DNA of 64,000 bases from Streptacidiphilus rugosus AM-16 (GCF_000744655.1 NZ_JQMJ01000004.1:6386001-6450000); one strand, 5' to 3'. Shown: positions 33,314 through 42,243, counted from the first letter of the stretch. A program made the numbers and translations. Notes: a model not told the origin generated them from the letters alone.

Positions 33314-36300
33314 GTGGGGCGGGCCAGGTTCGGCCTGCTCGGTCCGCTCCTCGTCGACGGGGCGCCGACTCCGGTCGGCCCGCCCCGTCCCCGTGCGCTG
33401 CTGGCCGTCCTGCTGCTGCGGGCGAACCGGCCGGTCCCCCGCCGGGAGCTGGCGGAACTGCTCTGGGACGGACGTCCGCCGGAGCACGGGGCGCGGACCG
33501 TCTCCAGCTACGCCATGCGGCTGCGGCGCGCCCTCGGCCCCGAGCTGGCGCCGAGACTGACCACGCACGGCCACGGCTACGCGTTCCACGTGGACCCGGC
33601 CGAGCTGGACGTCTCCCGCGCCGAGCGGCTGCGCGAGGCCGCGCTCGACGCGTCGCGCGGCGGCGACCAGCGGGAGGCGCGGAGCCGCGCGGAAGAGGCG
33701 CTGGAGCTGTGGCGCGGCGACCCGCTGGCGGACATACCCGAGTTCCTCGGGCGGGCCGCGGTCCTCCAGCACCTCACCGAACTGCGCCTGCAGCTGACCG
33801 ACCTCCGGCTGGACGCCGCGCTGGCCCTCGGCGACCACCACGCCGTCCTGCCCGAACTGCGCGCCGCGACGGCGCACGACCCGCTCCACGAACCGCGGAT
33901 CGCCCAGCTCATGCTCGCCCTCCACCGCGCCGGCCGCCGCGCCGAGGCACTGGAGACCTACGTCACCGCCGCCGCCTCCCTCTCCGCCCGGGCCGGCCTC
34001 ACCCCGGGCCCCTCCCTCCGCGCCCTCCACCTCCGCCTCCTCTCCGACGACCCCTCCCTCACCACCCCCGAACCCCCCACCCGGCCGCCCGGCAGCGACC
34101 GACCGCAGGCAGGAGCCCTCCCCGAGCCCCCACCCGCGACACCGGAGGACGCCGCGGCGGCGCGCCCACCCGCGCGTGCGGACGGGGTCCGGCGAGCCTC
34201 GGCCCACCCACCGATGCCCGAGCGGCCGTCCCGCTCCCCGGAGGAGGGCACCGCGGCGGACGCACTCCCGGGCGAGAGCCGAGCAGAGGGAGCCCCGACC
34301 GACCCGGTCACGCCCGAGCAACCGTCCGGCTCCCCGAAGGGCGGCCCCGTGCGCCGCGACACCGACCCGGCCGCGCAGCGCGCGGCGCAGGCCGGCGACC
34401 CGCCGCACGACCAGCGCTCGCCCCGAGGTCCGGACTCCGGCGCCGGCCTCAAGGACCCGGCCGGCCTGCCCGGGGAGGCCGCCGCGGTCGGCACCTCCCT
34501 GGGCGGGAGCGAGGCCGGGGTGGGCGGTGAAGCCGCGGGGAGAGGGCCGCGCCGGGGGCGGGCCGTGCCACGGGAGTTGCCGGGGGCGGTGCGGGGGTTC
34601 GTGGGGCGGGAGGCGGAGGAGGGAAAGGTCGAACAGCTGCTGCTGACGGCCGGCGAGGGCGGCGCGGCGGTCGTCGTGGTGAGCGGGCCGGGCGGGATCG
34701 GGAAGACCGCGCTGGCGGTCAGGGTCGCCCAGCGTCTGCGCGAGGAGTTCCCCGACGGGCAGCTGTACGCGGAGCTCGGGTCCGCCGACGTCGCCACCGT
34801 GCAGGCGCGGTTCGTCGCCGCCCTCGGCGAGACCGAGCCGCTGCCGCAGGAACCGGGGGCGCGCGCCGCCCGGTACCGGAGCCTGCTCGCGCGGCGGCGC
34901 GTCCTGCTCGTGCTGGACAACGCCTCCGACAGCGCGCAGGTGCGTGACCTGGTGCCCGGTGACGAGCGCTGCGCCGTCCTGGTCACCAGCCGTTCGCCGC
35001 TCGCCGACCTCGACGGCGTCCGCACGCTCGCCCTGCCCCTGTTGACGGACCACCAGGCCACCGCCCTGCTCGCCGAACTGATCGGCCGCGACCGGATCGA
35101 GGCCTCCCCTGACGCCGCGCTCGCGACCGTACTGGAGGCCTGTGGCGGACTGCCGCTGGCCCTCCGGATCGTCGGCGCCCGCCTCGCCTCGCGGCCGGCC
35201 TGGCCGGTGTCCGCGCTGGCCACGCGGCTCGCGGACCGCCGGGGCAGGCTCGGTGAGCTCACCGCGGGCGAGCTGTCCGTCCGCGCGGGCCTCGACGTCG
35301 GCTACCGCGGCCTGCACGGGCGGGCGGTCGCACAGCTGCCGCTCGGCCTCGCCTTCCGGCTGCTCGGCGCGGGCGGACTGCCGGTCTGGTCGACGGCGGC
35401 GGCCGCCGCCCTCTTCGGCACCGACGAGACCACCGCCGACCGCGTGCTGGACGCCCTCGCCGACGCGCAGCTCCTGCAGGCGCACCGCGACGGCGGTTAC
35501 CGGTGCCACGACCTGGTCGCCCTCTACTCCGCCGAGTTGAGCGAGACCGAGGGCACCGCCACGAGCGCGCTCGCCCGCCTCGCGGACTGGTACCTGCGCG
35601 CCGTCGAGGCCGCCGACCGGCTGCTGCGGCCGGGCGGCAAACCGCTCGTCGCCCTGCCCGCCGTCCACCCGGCCGCCGCCGGGGCGGAGCCGGCCTCCCC
35701 CGTCCTGCCCGACGCCGCCGCCTCGCTGAACTGGCTCGACGCCGAGCTCGGCAATCTCGTGGTGCTGATCCGCCGCTGCTGGGAGGCGGGCCTGGACGCT
35801 CCCGCGTGGCAGCTGCCGACGCTGCTCTTCCCGTTCCTGGTCCGGCGCAAGTACTGGCTGCCGTGGGAGGAGAGCCACGCGCTCGGGCTGCGCGCCGCCG
35901 CCCGCGCGGGCGTCGCGGAAAGGGAGGCCGAGCTGCACAACGGCATGGCCATGGCACTGGCCCTGACCGGCCGCGCCGACGCCGCGATCACGCATCTGGA
36001 GACCGCGTTGGAGCTCAACCGCGCCGCCGGCGCGGAGTACCAGATCGGCCGGACGCTGAACAACCTCGGCATGGCCCATCGCGAGAGCGGACGGCCCCGC
36101 GAGGCCATCGGCTACCTGCACCAGGCGCTGGAGTACCGACGCCGCACCGGCCCCGGCGACGGGGAGGCGGCGACCTGGTCGGGTCTGGGCGAACTGCACC
36201 AGGACCTCGAAGAGTTCGGACGGGCCACCGACTGCTACCGGCGGGCTCTCGCCCTGCTCAGGGCCGGGGGCAACCTCCACGCCCAGGCGCTGACGCTCAA

Positions 36301-36595
36301 CGGCATGGGCGAGAGCCTGATCGCGCTCGGCGAGCACCGCGAGGCCGCCACCTGCCTGCGCGACGCCTGCGGAATCCTGGAGGAGACCGGCGACCCGATG
36401 AACCTGGGCATCGCCCTGGGCAACCTCGCCACCGCGCTGCGCCGGCTCGGCCATCGCGGTGAGGCGGAGGACGCCGACCGCCGCGCCCAGGAGCTCATGA
36501 CGGAGACACAGCTCCCCCACGGCCACGAGCCGCGACGGGCGACGGCCCTGCCCGCCACCCGCAATCCGCTGGAACAGGCCCGCCCCCACGCCTGA
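33314..36595 (+). CDS. AfsR-like SARP regulator: OmpR-type wHTH, BTAD, NB-ARC, TPR
   Basis: A 1,093-residue STAND regulator. Residues 1-90 are the winged helix (FGLLGPLLVDGAPTPVGPPR, LLAVLLLRANRPVPRRELAE). Residues 95-250 are the bacterial transcriptional activator domain with LADIPEFLGRAA. Residues about 255-425 are a disordered Pro/Ala/Arg-rich linker. NB-ARC starts at about 430 (GFVGREAEEGKVEQLL), with the P-loop GPGGIGKT at 458-465, Walker B RRVLLVLDN and GGLPLALRIVG. The last ~220 residues hold TPRs (NNLGMAHRESGRPREAIGYL). SARP proteins activate antibiotic clusters. GTG at 33314 lies 5 bp after dasR with GGAGG ten bases upstream, so the two are probably cotranscribed. Its target cluster is unknown; it is longer than typical AfsR because of the linker. 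Confidence 0.93.
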   Translation: MGRARFGLLGPLLVDGAPTPVGPPRPRALLAVLLLRANRPVPRRELAELLWDGRPPEHGARTVSSYAMRLRRALGPELAPRLTTHGHGYAFHVDPAELDVSRAERLREAALDASRGGDQREARSRAEEALELWRGDPLADIPEFLGRAAVLQHLTELRLQLTDLRLDAALALGDHHAVLPELRAATAHDPLHEPRIAQLMLALHRAGRRAEALETYVTAAASLSARAGLTPGPSLRALHLRLLSDDPSLTTPEPPTRPPGSDRPQAGALPEPPPATPEDAAAARPPARADGVRRASAHPPMPERPSRSPEEGTAADALPGESRAEGAPTDPVTPEQPSGSPKGGPVRRDTDPAAQRAAQAGDPPHDQRSPRGPDSGAGLKDPAGLPGEAAAVGTSLGGSEAGVGGEAAGRGPRRGRAVPRELPGAVRGFVGREAEEGKVEQLLLTAGEGGAAVVVVSGPGGIGKTALAVRVAQRLREEFPDGQLYAELGSADVATVQARFVAALGETEPLPQEPGARAARYRSLLARRRVLLVLDNASDSAQVRDLVPGDERCAVLVTSRSPLADLDGVRTLALPLLTDHQATALLAELIGRDRIEASPDAALATVLEACGGLPLALRIVGARLASRPAWPVSALATRLADRRGRLGELTAGELSVRAGLDVGYRGLHGRAVAQLPLGLAFRLLGAGGLPVWSTAAAAALFGTDETTADRVLDALADAQLLQAHRDGGYRCHDLVALYSAELSETEGTATSALARLADWYLRAVEAADRLLRPGGKPLVALPAVHPAAAGAEPASPVLPDAAASLNWLDAELGNLVVLIRRCWEAGLDAPAWQLPTLLFPFLVRRKYWLPWEESHALGLRAAARAGVAEREAELHNGMAMALALTGRADAAITHLETALELNRAAGAEYQIGRTLNNLGMAHRESGRPREAIGYLHQALEYRRRTGPGDGEAATWSGLGELHQDLEEFGRATDCYRRALALLRAGGNLHAQALTLNGMGESLIALGEHREAATCLRDACGILEETGDPMNLGIALGNLATALRRLGHRGEAEDADRRAQELMTETQLPHGHEPRRATALPATRNPLEQARPHA

Positions 36596-36715
36596 ACGCG
36601 TCGCTGGCCATAGCGCTCCCCACGTCCGGGCCGGCTCCAGCGGTCCCCTCGCGAAGGAAAGCCTGCCAGGCGGCAGTGACAATCCGATGGCATCTCGATG
36701 GCGCCCCTGCCGGGC

Positions 36716-37663
36716 CTAGGCGTCGGCGTCCGCTTCTGGGGATCCGCCGCCGCGGCGGGCCTGCTTCACCTCGCGGGAGAGCTCCCAGGCGTCCGCGACC
36801 GGGCCCAGGTGGGCCAGCTTGTCGGGGTTGAGCACGATGCGGATCGCCTGGATCCGCCCGTCGAGCACGTCCAGCGCCAGCGTGTGGACCACCCTGCCGT
36901 CCCGGTCGCGGACGATCGCGCCCGGCAGGCCGTTGATCTCGTGCGGCTCCGTCGTCACGTCGAGGCCGGCCAGCAACGGGAACAGCGAGGCCAGCAGCCG
37001 GGCCACGTTCCGGGGGCCGACAATGGCCCTGGCCAGCTGCGGAGCCTTGCCGCCGCCGTCGCCGACCATCGTCACGTCGGCGGCGAGCAGTTCCTGCAGC
37101 CCGGCGACGTCGCCGTCCCGCAGCGCCTCGAAGAAGCGCGACGCCAGCTCCTCCCGCTCCCGGCGATCGGCCTCGAAACGCGGGCGGCCCTCCTCCATGT
37201 GCCGCCGCGCCCGCACCAGCAGCTGCCGGCACGCCGCCTCGGACCGTCCGGCCGCCGCCGCGACCTCGTCGAATCCGAAGCCGAACACCTCGCGCAGCAC
37301 GAAGACCGCGCGTTCCAGCGGGCTCAGCCGCTCCAGCAGCAGCAGCGCCGCCATCGAGACGGAGTCGGCCAGCTCGACCGCCCGCGCCGGGTCCTCGTAG
37401 GGGTCGGCGAGCAGCGGCTCGGGGAACCACGGCCCGACGTACTCCTCCCGCCGCACCCGCGCCGAGCGCAGCACGTCGACGGAGATCCGGGTCACCACGG
37501 CCGACAGGTAGGCCTTGGCCGACACGGGCTCGGTCGCCGAGGCGTCGTACCGCAGCCAGGTCTCCTGGACCGCGTCCTCCGCCTCGCTCACGCTGCCCAG
37601 GATCCGATAGGCGATCGAGAACAGCAGCGGGCGCAGTTCCTGGAACTCCTCGACCTTCTCCAT
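36716..37663 (-). CDS. ECF41-family sigma factor with SnoaL-like C-terminal domain
   Basis: A 315-residue extracytoplasmic-function sigma factor. Region 2 is RPLLFSIAYRILGSVSEAED, followed by VQETWLRY. Region 4 is FVLREVFGFGFDEVAAAAGR and RQLLVRARRH. The linker YVGPWFPEPLL and the C-terminal NTF2/SnoaL domain with DGGGK (MVGDGGGKAPQ) and NPDKL are the marks of ECF41, in which the C-terminal domain acts as a built-in anti-sigma or modulator. Start ATG at 37663 with GGGAG upstream; a longer open frame upstream runs through the promoter and is rejected. A perfect ECF41-type promoter lies upstream, so it is autoregulated. The oxidoreductase/decarboxylase gene commonly found next to ECF41 genes is not adjacent here. 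Confidence 0.93.
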   Translation of the reverse strand: MEKVEEFQELRPLLFSIAYRILGSVSEAEDAVQETWLRYDASATEPVSAKAYLSAVVTRISVDVLRSARVRREEYVGPWFPEPLLADPYEDPARAVELADSVSMAALLLLERLSPLERAVFVLREVFGFGFDEVAAAAGRSEAACRQLLVRARRHMEEGRPRFEADRREREELASRFFEALRDGDVAGLQELLAADVTMVGDGGGKAPQLARAIVGPRNVARLLASLFPLLAGLDVTTEPHEINGLPGAIVRDRDGRVVHTLALDVLDGRIQAIRIVLNPDKLAHLGPVADAWELSREVKQARRGGGSPEADADA

Positions 37664-37700
37664 ACCGGCTCCCTTCCCCGTCGTTCCGCTCACCACCCTG

Positions 37701-37727
37701 GACGAGACAGCCGGGCCTCCTGTGACA
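37701..37727 (-). promoter_or_regulatory. ECF41-type autoregulatory promoter
   Basis: On the minus strand TGTCACA (37727-37721) is followed after exactly 16 bp by CGTC (37704-37701). This matches the ECF41 consensus as I know it. It stands 38 bp before the sigma-factor ATG. Confidence 0.8.
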
Positions 37728-37816
37728 TCGCCGGAGATTCGACCCCTGTGACCTGCGTCACCCTTGATCGATCGAACGTACGCGATCTCAGTCGGCGGGA
37801 TTCCGTGCACGCACCC

Positions 37817-37845
37817 GTGACGTGAGCGCGGCAAAGGTCTAGATT
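37817..37845 (+). promoter_or_regulatory. Probable promoter of the DUF3311-mctP operon
   Basis: GTGACG at 37817-37822, a 17-bp spacer and TAGATT at 37840-37845. The leader is then about 40 nt with GGGAG before the ATG. The -10 lies in AAAGGTCTAGATTCCG, which shares only a half-site with the DasR consensus. Confidence 0.5.
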
Positions 37846-37891
37846 CCGGGGGTCAACAGATCGTCAAAAGGACAGCTGGGAGCCGCCGGTC

Positions 37892-38221
37892 ATGCCAGAT
37901 GCCTCACAAGCCTTGCCGACACCGACCAGGGCGCTGCCCCTCGTGACGCCCGTGCGGATCGTCTGTGCGGTCCTGCTGCTCGCCCCCTTCGTGGCACTGC
38001 TCTGGGTCTCCTCGTACGCGCGGATGACACCCGCGTTCGCCGGGATCCCCTTCTTCTACTGGTACCAGCTGATGTGGGTGATCCTCTCCGCGCTCCTGAC
38101 GGGCCTCGCCTACCTGCTGTTCACCCGGGAGGAGAAGAGCCGCAAGGCGCTCCGCGACGCGGGCGCGGCGGCCGGCTCAGCCGCCGCGGACTCCGCGGCC
38201 TCCGGGGGTGAGGAGGCGTGA
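37892..38221 (+). CDS. DUF3311 membrane protein, small subunit partner of MctP
   Basis: A 109-residue protein with two membrane helices (VRIVCAVLLLAPFVALLWVS and FYWYQLMWVILSALLTGLAY) and the DUF3311 core FFYWYQ. The C-terminal tail is Ala/Ser-rich and cytosolic. Such proteins are regularly encoded immediately before a sodium:solute symporter and may be an accessory subunit, as with DUF485 or YhdT-type partners. The stop overlaps the GTG of the next gene by 4 bp (GTGA), so they are coupled. ATG at 37892 has GGGAG upstream. Confidence 0.88.
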   Translation: MPDASQALPTPTRALPLVTPVRIVCAVLLLAPFVALLWVSSYARMTPAFAGIPFFYWYQLMWVILSALLTGLAYLLFTREEKSRKALRDAGAAAGSAAADSAASGGEEA

Positions 38222-39840
38222 AGACCGACTGGGTCGCGCTGACCGTCTTCCTGCTCTTCTTCGCCCTCGTCACCGCCGTCGGCTTCGTCGCCGCGCGCTG
38301 GCGCCGCGCCGAGAACGCACACCACCTGGACGAATGGGGTCTGGGCGGACGCAGTTTCGGCACCGTGGTGAGCTGGTTCCTGCTCGGCGGGGACCTGTAC
38401 ACGGCCTACACCTTCATCGCCGTCCCGGCTCTGATCTACGGCGTGGGCGCGGCCGGCTTCTACGCCGTGCCGTACACGATCATCGCCTGGCCGCTGGTCT
38501 TCCTCTTCCTGCCGCGGCTCTGGTCGGTGGCCCGCAGCAAGGGCTACGTCACCCTGGCCGACTTCGCCCGCGGGCGCTACGGCAGCAAGAGCGTGGCCCT
38601 GGCCGTCGCCCTGACCGGCATCCTGGCCACGATGCCGTACATCGCCCTGCAGTTGGTGGGCATCCAGGCCGTGCTGGACACCCTGCACGTGGGCGGCGGC
38701 AGCAGCTGGGGCAAGGACCTGCCGCTGCTGATCGCGTTCGCCGTGCTCGCCGCCTACACCTACAGCTCGGGGCTGCGCGCGCCCGCGCTGATCGCCTTCG
38801 TCAAGGACACCCTGGTCTACGTCGTCGTCATCGTCGCGATCATCTACATCCCGATCCGGCTGGGCGGCTACGGCCACATCTTCCACGACGCGGCCACCGC
38901 CCTGGCCAAGACGAACCCGGCCACCGGCAAGCCGCGCGGCGCGCTGGTCTCCGGCCCGAAGGCGCAGTGGGCCTACGCGACGCTGGCACTCGGCTCGGCG
39001 ATGGCGCTGTTCATGTACCCCCACTCGGCGACCGGCGTGATGGCCGCCAAGGACCGGCTGACGGTCCGGCGCAATCTCGCGATCATGCCGGCCTACTCGC
39101 TGATGCTCGGCCTGCTCTCGCTGATCGGCTTCATGGCCATCTCCGCGGGCGTCGGCAAGGGCGTCAAGGGCTACAACGCGCAGCTGGCCGTGCCGCAGCT
39201 GTTCCAGCAGATGTTCCCGAGCTGGTTCGCGGGGGTGGCCTTCGCCGCCATCGGCATCGGCGCCCTGGTCCCGGCGGCGATCATGTCGATCGCCGCGGCG
39301 AACCTGTTCACCAGGAACGTCTACAAGGAGTTCCTGAAGCCGAACGCCACCCCGGAGGACGAGACCAAGGTCGCCAAGCTGGTCTCGCTGGTGGTGAAGC
39401 TCGGAGCGCTGGGCTTCGTGCTCGGCATCGACAAGCAGTTCTCGATCAACCTGCAGCTGCTGGGCGGCATCTGGATCCTGCAGACCTTCCCTGCGATCGT
39501 CGGTGGTCTGTTCACCCGGTGGTTCCACCGCTGGGGTCTGCTCGCGGGCTGGGCGGCCGGCATGGCCTACGGCACCTACGAGGCCTACGGCGTGGCCGCG
39601 GCAGGCAAGCCGCACTCGCACTTCGGCGGCAGCTCGGCGAACATCCCGGTGATCGGCCAGATCGGCTACATCGGGGTGACCGCGCTGGTGCTCAACCTCG
39701 CCGTCGCCGTCGTGCTCACCGTGGGCCTGCGCCTGATCAGGTCGACCGAGGGCCTCGACGAGACCGTTCCCGCCGACTACACCTCCGACGTGGACCAGAT
39801 GGAGCACACACCCCCCGTGATCGCCCCCGTCACCACCTGA
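38218..39840 (+). CDS. mctP: Monocarboxylate uptake permease, sodium:solute symporter family
   Basis: A 540-residue symporter with about 13 helices. SSS-family landmarks are ENAHHLDEWGLGGRSFGTVV, SWFLLGGDLYTAYTFIA, KGYVTLADFARGRYGS and GIGALVPAAIMSIAAANLFT. It resembles MctP, which takes up lactate, pyruvate or acetate-type acids. The short cytosolic C-terminus ends PPVIAPVTT. The start is GTG at 38218, overlapping the DUF3311 stop. A hairpin follows 11 bp after the stop. The true substrate could also be another short carboxylate or amino acid. Confidence 0.9.
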   Translation: MKTDWVALTVFLLFFALVTAVGFVAARWRRAENAHHLDEWGLGGRSFGTVVSWFLLGGDLYTAYTFIAVPALIYGVGAAGFYAVPYTIIAWPLVFLFLPRLWSVARSKGYVTLADFARGRYGSKSVALAVALTGILATMPYIALQLVGIQAVLDTLHVGGGSSWGKDLPLLIAFAVLAAYTYSSGLRAPALIAFVKDTLVYVVVIVAIIYIPIRLGGYGHIFHDAATALAKTNPATGKPRGALVSGPKAQWAYATLALGSAMALFMYPHSATGVMAAKDRLTVRRNLAIMPAYSLMLGLLSLIGFMAISAGVGKGVKGYNAQLAVPQLFQQMFPSWFAGVAFAAIGIGALVPAAIMSIAAANLFTRNVYKEFLKPNATPEDETKVAKLVSLVVKLGALGFVLGIDKQFSINLQLLGGIWILQTFPAIVGGLFTRWFHRWGLLAGWAAGMAYGTYEAYGVAAAGKPHSHFGGSSANIPVIGQIGYIGVTALVLNLAVAVVLTVGLRLIRSTEGLDETVPADYTSDVDQMEHTPPVIAPVTT

Positions 39841-39851
39841 TGCGCCCTTAG

Positions 39852-39892
39852 AACGGGCCGCGCGCTCCCGCACACTGGGACGGCGGCCCGTT
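39852..39892 (+). terminator. Hairpin after mctP
   Basis: A 10-bp stem AACGGGCCGC (39852-39861) with GCGGCCCGTT (39883-39892) and a 21-base loop, followed by TCG. Confidence 0.55.
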
Positions 39893-39935
39893 TCGCATTC
39901 CGGCGACGGGCAGGTCGATCCCCAGGGGGCGCGAC

Positions 39936-40697
39936 GTGGCACTGACCGACCAGAACCCGAAGGCACAGCGGACGGCACCGCGCCGGCTCTTCCCCGGCCT
40001 GCCCGGCCCGCTGACGCTGACCGCAGTCCGGCACGGCCAGAGCACCGCGAACGCCGCCTTCCACGCGGCCGAGGCGGAGGGGGCCCTGGACGTCGGCATC
40101 AGCTGCCGCGACGCGGACCTCTCGCTGACCTCCCTCGGCCGGGAGGAGGCCCGCGCGCTGGGCCGCTGGCTGGCCACCCGGGACGGCGACGGACTCCCGC
40201 AGAGCCTCTGGGTCTCCCCCTACCTGCGCACCCAGGAGACCGCGGAGCTCGTCGTCGAGGAACTGGACCGCGCCGGGCTTCCGCTGCCCGAGCTCTGCAC
40301 CGACGAGCGGCTGCGCGACCGCGAGCTCGGCGTCCTGGAGATGCTGACCTCGGCGGCGATCGAGCTCCGCCACCCGACCGAGGCCGCACGCCGCCGCCTC
40401 CTCGGCGAGCTGCGCTGGCGCCCGCCGGGCGGCGAGTCCTACTCCGACGTGGCGCTGCGGCTGCGCAGCGCGCTGCGCGACCTGTACGAGGCGGAGGCCA
40501 ACCGGAGGGTGCTGGTCGTGGCCCATGACGCGGTGGTGCTGCTGCTCCGCCACGTCATCGACGACCTTCAGGAGGGCGAGCTGATCGAGATCGGCCGGGC
40601 CGGAGCGGTGACCAACACCTCGGTCACCCGCTGGATCCGCGACGCCAAGGGCGCGCTGACCCTCGACCGCTGGAACGAGCGCCCGCACCTGGCGTGA
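39936..40697 (+). CDS. Histidine phosphatase family protein
   Basis: A 253-residue phosphoglycerate-mutase-like phosphatase. The catalytic RHG motif is TAVRHGQSTANAAF. The second Arg and acid are in WVSPYLRTQETAELV and DERLRDRELGVLE, and the second catalytic His is in VLVVAHDAVVLLLRH. It probably dephosphorylates a small metabolite; whether it is a mutase or phosphatase is not decided, though the spacing favours the phosphatase branch. GTG at 39936 is the start, with a poor ribosome site. It stands alone after the mctP hairpin. Confidence 0.9.
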   Translation: MALTDQNPKAQRTAPRRLFPGLPGPLTLTAVRHGQSTANAAFHAAEAEGALDVGISCRDADLSLTSLGREEARALGRWLATRDGDGLPQSLWVSPYLRTQETAELVVEELDRAGLPLPELCTDERLRDRELGVLEMLTSAAIELRHPTEAARRRLLGELRWRPPGGESYSDVALRLRSALRDLYEAEANRRVLVVAHDAVVLLLRHVIDDLQEGELIEIGRAGAVTNTSVTRWIRDAKGALTLDRWNERPHLA

Positions 40698-40883
40698 CGC
40701 CGCGCGCCGCGGGCCCCGGTCAGCGCTGGACCGTTCCCGGTGCGGGCGCCGGAGGCCACCGCGTGGCCGGACCAGGGATCTCCGCGCCGGTCGCACCACC
40801 CCAGGCGCGCGCAGCCCTGCCGGTCTCCGGCTCCGCCGCGTGTGCGCGACACCTCTCGGCAGAGGACCAGTTGGTTGCTCGCG

Positions 40884-41462
40884 TCAGCCGGTGACACGGA
40901 AGTAGGAGGGGTTGGTCACCCCGACGGGCCAGCTGACCGTCGTACCCTTGGACTGCATCGGGGCGTAGGCCACCGCCAGGGAGAGCCACTCGCCGTGGGG
41001 CGCGGCGCGGGTGACGCGCATGCGGACCTGGAGCGTCGCGGACTCGCCCGCGCGCAGGCGGAGGCCGGCGCTCGGGCCGACGCGGCCCGCGAGCTGGCCG
41101 AGCGCGGGATCGAGGTCGACCCGGTGCCAGTGGCCGCCGCGCAGCGACTCCAGACGCAGCGCGTTCGCCCGCAGCGTCCGGCCACGGGCTCCGTAGACCA
41201 GGACCGGTCTGACCTGCGCGCACACCGCGCCCGTGCGGTTGCGGACGGTCAGCCGCAACGTGGTCCAGCCGCCGCCCGCCCGGTACGCGCCGTGGACGCC
41301 CGAGAGGGTGACCGCCATCGGACTCGGGCGGCTCGCGTCCGCGCACGGCGCCGCGCGGACGACGGGTGGCGCCGCCTGCGCGGGTATCGCCGCCACGCCC
41401 GTCCAGAGTGTGGTCGCCGCGCAGCAGCCGGCTGTCAGGGCTCGGGTCCATCGCAAGTTCAT
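40884..41462 (-). CDS. Secreted DUF4232-like protein
   Basis: A 192-residue exported protein with a Sec signal peptide (MNLRWTRALTAGCCAATTLW, cleavage likely after AQA near residue 31). The mature part is a beta-rich domain with two Cys (APCADAS and GAVCAQV) and the pattern YRAGGGWTTLRLTVRNRTGA, SATLQVRMRVTR, VTNPSYFRVTG, which resembles DUF4232 domains found in actinobacterial surface proteins. Function unknown. ATG at 41462 is taken; a GTG one codon earlier is possible. It is divergent from a GNAT gene; the upstream gap to the histidine phosphatase (40698-40883) holds nothing evident. Confidence 0.82.
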   Translation of the reverse strand: MNLRWTRALTAGCCAATTLWTGVAAIPAQAAPPVVRAAPCADASRPSPMAVTLSGVHGAYRAGGGWTTLRLTVRNRTGAVCAQVRPVLVYGARGRTLRANALRLESLRGGHWHRVDLDPALGQLAGRVGPSAGLRLRAGESATLQVRMRVTRAAPHGEWLSLAVAYAPMQSKGTTVSWPVGVTNPSYFRVTG

Positions 41463-41551
41463 CACTCAACGAACATGGCACGTGACTCTCCGCACCGCCG
41501 CTCGAGCACCCCGGTCGGAGCAGCACCCCGCACCTCGGGCATCCTTCAAGG

Positions 41552-42094
41552 ATGAGCATCATCGTCCGCCCCGCCCTGCCCTCCGAGTACGACGCCGCAG
41601 GTCACCTCGTCGCCGAAGCCTTCATCGCCGACGGCCACACCGAACGCGACGGCGACTACGCGAAGCTGCTCCGCGACCCCCGCGACCGCGCGGTCAAGGC
41701 GGAACTGCTCGTGGCCGTGGAGGAGGAGAGCGGGACCGTTCTCGGCTCGGTGACCTTCGCGCCGCCCGGCTCCCCCTACGCCGACCTCGCCGTCGACCGC
41801 GAGGGCGAGTTCCGGATGCTCGCCGTCTCGACCGACGCCGCCGCCCGTGGCCGCGGCGTCGGCGAGCTGATGGTGCGCGCCGTGATCGCGCGCAGCCGCG
41901 AGCTCGGACTGCCTCGGATCGTCATGTCCTCGCAGCAGCGGATGCGCCACGCGCACCGGATCTACGAGCGGCTCGGCTTCGTCCGCACCCCGGACCGCGA
42001 CTGGTCGCCCATCCCCGGCGTCGACCTGTTCACCTACGCCCTGGAGCTGGTTCCCGAGGCCGGACAGCCGGCTCTCAGCTCTCGAACTGAGTAA
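41552..42094 (+). CDS. GNAT N-acetyltransferase
   Basis: A 180-residue acetyltransferase with the acetyl-CoA motif A EFRMLAVSTDAAARGRGVGE, containing the RGRGVG pyrophosphate loop. The motif B region is IVMSSQQRMRHAHRIYERLG. The N-terminus MSIIVRPALPSEYDAAGHLV is typical of small-molecule acetyltransferases. The substrate is unknown. It precedes the cobalamin riboswitch, which belongs to the next operon. Confidence 0.88.
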   Translation: MSIIVRPALPSEYDAAGHLVAEAFIADGHTERDGDYAKLLRDPRDRAVKAELLVAVEEESGTVLGSVTFAPPGSPYADLAVDREGEFRMLAVSTDAAARGRGVGELMVRAVIARSRELGLPRIVMSSQQRMRHAHRIYERLGFVRTPDRDWSPIPGVDLFTYALELVPEAGQPALSSRTE

Positions 42095-42111
42095 CTAACG
42101 ACACAACATCT

Positions 42112-42240
42112 GGGGGTGCATGGCGAGAGCGCCACCAGATGTATGCTCATGCTCGCTGTCGACGCAGGGGAACCCGGTGCGAGTCCGGGACTGCCCCGCA
42201 GCGGTGAGCGGCCCTGCCGTGAGTCCGATGACCTGCCGTC
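42112..42240 (+). ncRNA. Cobalamin (B12) riboswitch controlling nrdAB
   Basis: Conserved aptamer elements occur in order: GGGGAACCCGGTGCGAGTCC around 42169-42186, then ACTGCCCCGCAGCGGTGAG, and the 3' element GTGAGTCCGATGACCTGCCG ending near 42239. These are the diagnostic core of the B12 element. It lies 130 bp before nrdA; repression of the class I reductase genes by B12, in favour of the B12-dependent class II enzyme, is established in S. coelicolor. The 5' boundary is approximate. Confidence 0.92.
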
Positions 42241-42243
42241 AGT

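Noticed and set aside
33269-36682. Minus-strand open frame of about 1,137 codons opposite the SARP gene
   Set aside because: Shadow of a GC-rich gene; the plus strand has unmistakable winged-helix, P-loop and TPR motifs.
37834-37849. DasR operator before DUF3311-mctP
   Set aside because: AAAGGTCTAGATTCCG keeps only one half-site (9/16); better explained as the -10 region TAGATT.
38110-39978. Long minus-strand frame opposite mctP, and a similar one opposite nrdA (42340-44661)
   Set aside because: Composition is His/Asp/Gly/Arg-rich with no domains; both lie opposite well-supported genes.
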